Assembly: GCF_002770725.1 (NCBI RefSeq)
Contig: NZ_NQVN01000001.1
Span: 186,001-250,000, forward strand
Direction: 5' to 3'
Source of the DNA: Pleomorphomonas carboxyditropha
Lineage (GTDB): Bacteria > Pseudomonadota > Alphaproteobacteria > Rhizobiales > Pleomorphomonadaceae
DNA: 64,000 nucleotides
Below are positions 62,838 to 64,000 of this stretch, in pieces. Positions within the stretch are counted from its first letter, which is position 1; every line of letters begins with the position of its first letter. The translations under genes and the position numbers were made by a program. The notes beneath the pieces are model-generated. The model made no database searches and was not told the DNA's origin. It saw only the letters and a program-made list of their open reading frames with translations.

Positions 62838-63818
62838 TCAGCCCCAGAGGTCGGGGTAGGGCGGATGGACGATCGAGCCGGAGAACATCAGGCCGGGCAG
62901 GCGGTCGCGGGCCAGGAGAAGCGGGCCGTCGATGTCGGCATACTGGGCGCGCTGGGCGGCGACGAAGGCCGGCGCCATGGCGAGCGAGCTCGAAACCATG
63001 CAGCCGACCATGACGATCAGCCCTTCCTCCTCGGCGGCGGCGATCATCTCCAGCGCCTCGGTGAGGCCGCCTGTCTTGTCGAGCTTGACGTTGACGGCGT
63101 CGTAGCGGCCGACCAGCCGCTTGATGTCGGCCGTGGTGTGGGCGCTCTCGTCGGCGCACACCGGCACCGGCCGCTTGGCCTCGTCGAGATAGTCGTCGGC
63201 GTCGGCCGGCAGCGGCTGCTCGATCATGGCGACGCCGAGCTCGATGCAGGCCTCCATCATCTCGGGGAACATCTCCGGCGTCCAGCCCTCGTTGGCGTCG
63301 ACGATGATGCGGCTCCGCGGCGCGGCCCGGCGGATGGCGACCAGGCGGTCGCGGCCGCCGTCGCCGCCGAGCTTCACCTTCAGCGTCGGCCGGTCGCTGG
63401 CCGACTTCGCCGCGGCGGCCATGGCGTCGACGCTGTCGAGCGAAATGGTGAAGGCGGTGTTCACCGGCTCGAGCGGCGGCAGGCCCAGAAGGTGGGCGAC
63501 GCCGCGATGGGTCGCCTTGGCTTCGAGGTCGATCAGCGCGCAGTCGAGCGCGTTGCGGGCGGCGCCTGGCGCCAGAATGTCGCGCAGGGCGAAGCGGTCG
63601 CCGCCCTTTTCGATGAAGGCGCGGGCGCTCTCGATCTGGGCGAGGACGCTTTCGACCGATTCCCCGTAGTGGGCGTAGGGAACGCCTTCGCCCCGCCCCG
63701 ACACGGCGCCTTCGCTTATGGTGGCCACCACCACGACCGCCTCCGTCTTGGAGCCGCGCGAGATGGTGAAGGTGCCGGCGATGGGAAAGCTGTCGACGGT
63801 TATGCTGAGCTTACGCAA
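62838..63818 (-). CDS. Dipeptide epimerase / N-acetyl-D-glutamate racemase (DgcA-like, enolase superfamily)
   Basis: The start chosen is TTG at 63818, with GAGG six bases upstream. The 326-residue product shows the enolase-superfamily pattern: the N-terminal VSGRGEGVPYAHYGESVESV, the Lys of TLKVKLGGDG, metal ligands in IIVDANEGW, the Glu in AMIEQPLPADADD, ADESAHT and the second Lys in VNVKLDKTGG. It epimerises L-Ala-D/L-Glu dipeptides or, as in DgcA, N-acetyl-D-glutamate. The neighbour dgcN is not in the window, so the two readings cannot be separated. Confidence 0.87.
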   Translation of the reverse strand: MRKLSITVDSFPIAGTFTISRGSKTEAVVVVATISEGAVSGRGEGVPYAHYGESVESVLAQIESARAFIEKGGDRFALRDILAPGAARNALDCALIDLEAKATHRGVAHLLGLPPLEPVNTAFTISLDSVDAMAAAAKSASDRPTLKVKLGGDGGRDRLVAIRRAAPRSRIIVDANEGWTPEMFPEMMEACIELGVAMIEQPLPADADDYLDEAKRPVPVCADESAHTTADIKRLVGRYDAVNVKLDKTGGLTEALEMIAAAEEEGLIVMVGCMVSSSLAMAPAFVAAQRAQYADIDGPLLLARDRLPGLMFSGSIVHPPYPDLWG

Positions 63819-64000
63819 GGCGACCTCACATTGATTTCCGCGCGGGGCAGAGCGGCTTCGGCCGAAGCCGCCGGCGATCGGCCGGAAAACGCCACATCGT
63901 GGGGACCGAACAACTGTCTGTTTCGGTCCATTTTGTCCATCAGGTGCTCCACGGACGCCGGCTTGGCGCGGCCCGGGTAGCAACCAGAGTAAAGACATCA

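Noticed and set aside
63800-63997. Minus-strand frame overlapping the epimerase start, containing MDKMDRNRQLFGPHDVAFSG
   Set aside because: A stop codon closes it at the window edge; it may be a leader frame, but nothing supports expression.

Overview
The window has two parts of different origin. Positions 1 to about 9126 are the right-hand end of a prophage. This part is visibly more AT-rich than the rest and is packed with short overlapping genes. The remaining 55 kb is GC-rich chromosome of an alphaproteobacterium, most likely of the order Hyphomicrobiales (Rhizobiales). That placement rests on the MucR/Ros regulator type, the families of extragenic palindromes, a rhizobial-type intergenic motif after gph, and the protein content. 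The genus cannot be fixed from the sequence.

Prophage (1-9126): the tail of a phage T5 A1-like metallophosphoesterase, then a lysis cassette of GH19 endolysin, HTH protein, putative holin, inner-membrane spanin and outer-membrane spanin lipoprotein. Accessory ('moron') genes follow: a superinfection-immunity-like membrane protein with a SHOCT tail, a solitary DNA cytosine-5 methyltransferase with an extra C-terminal helical region, an exported protein of unknown function, and a VbhA-type Fic antitoxin without a toxin beside it. Several small unknown proteins, two clusters of short direct repeats around a putative regulator, and a MucR/Ros zinc-finger regulator complete the region. The element ends in a 3' fragment of a tRNA-Lys(CTT) gene, read here as an attachment site. 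The intact tRNA and the integrase should lie to the left of the window.

Chromosome, 9.3-31 kb: a Fic protein whose start codon lies in a 37-bp palindrome; a P2A-type (calcium-like) P-type ATPase with DUF305, DUF411 and Cys-rich exported proteins; D-lactate dehydrogenase; an M24 peptidase; a 5-oxoprolinase locus (pxpBC facing pxpA plus two biotin-carrier-like proteins); an MFS drug transporter; a TacA-TacT toxin-antitoxin pair with a palindromic operator; trehalose-phosphatase; a sugar-related group (dehydrogenase, SDR, periplasmic binding protein) divergent from a LacI regulator; and a CbbR-like LysR followed by a PP2C-like phosphatase.

Chromosome, 31-64 kb: a YjhX-like protein; rpe, gph and a CbbY-like phosphatase; Lrp and LysR regulators with neighbouring target genes; 3-methyladenine glycosylase; a complete dipeptide ABC transporter (dppA, then dppBCDF) with an acetyltransferase inside the cluster; a CYTH-CHAD triphosphatase; a dienelactone hydrolase; a DMT exporter; thiO-thiE-thiD; an isochorismatase-type hydrolase with a divergent LysR; pgi and pgl; a LpxH-like phosphatase overlapping a glycosyltransferase; a CheZ-like protein with acidic repeats; and an MFS carrier facing a dipeptide epimerase/DgcA-type racemase. 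Several dispersed palindromic repeat families sit between genes. No CRISPR array, rRNA gene or complete tRNA gene was found.
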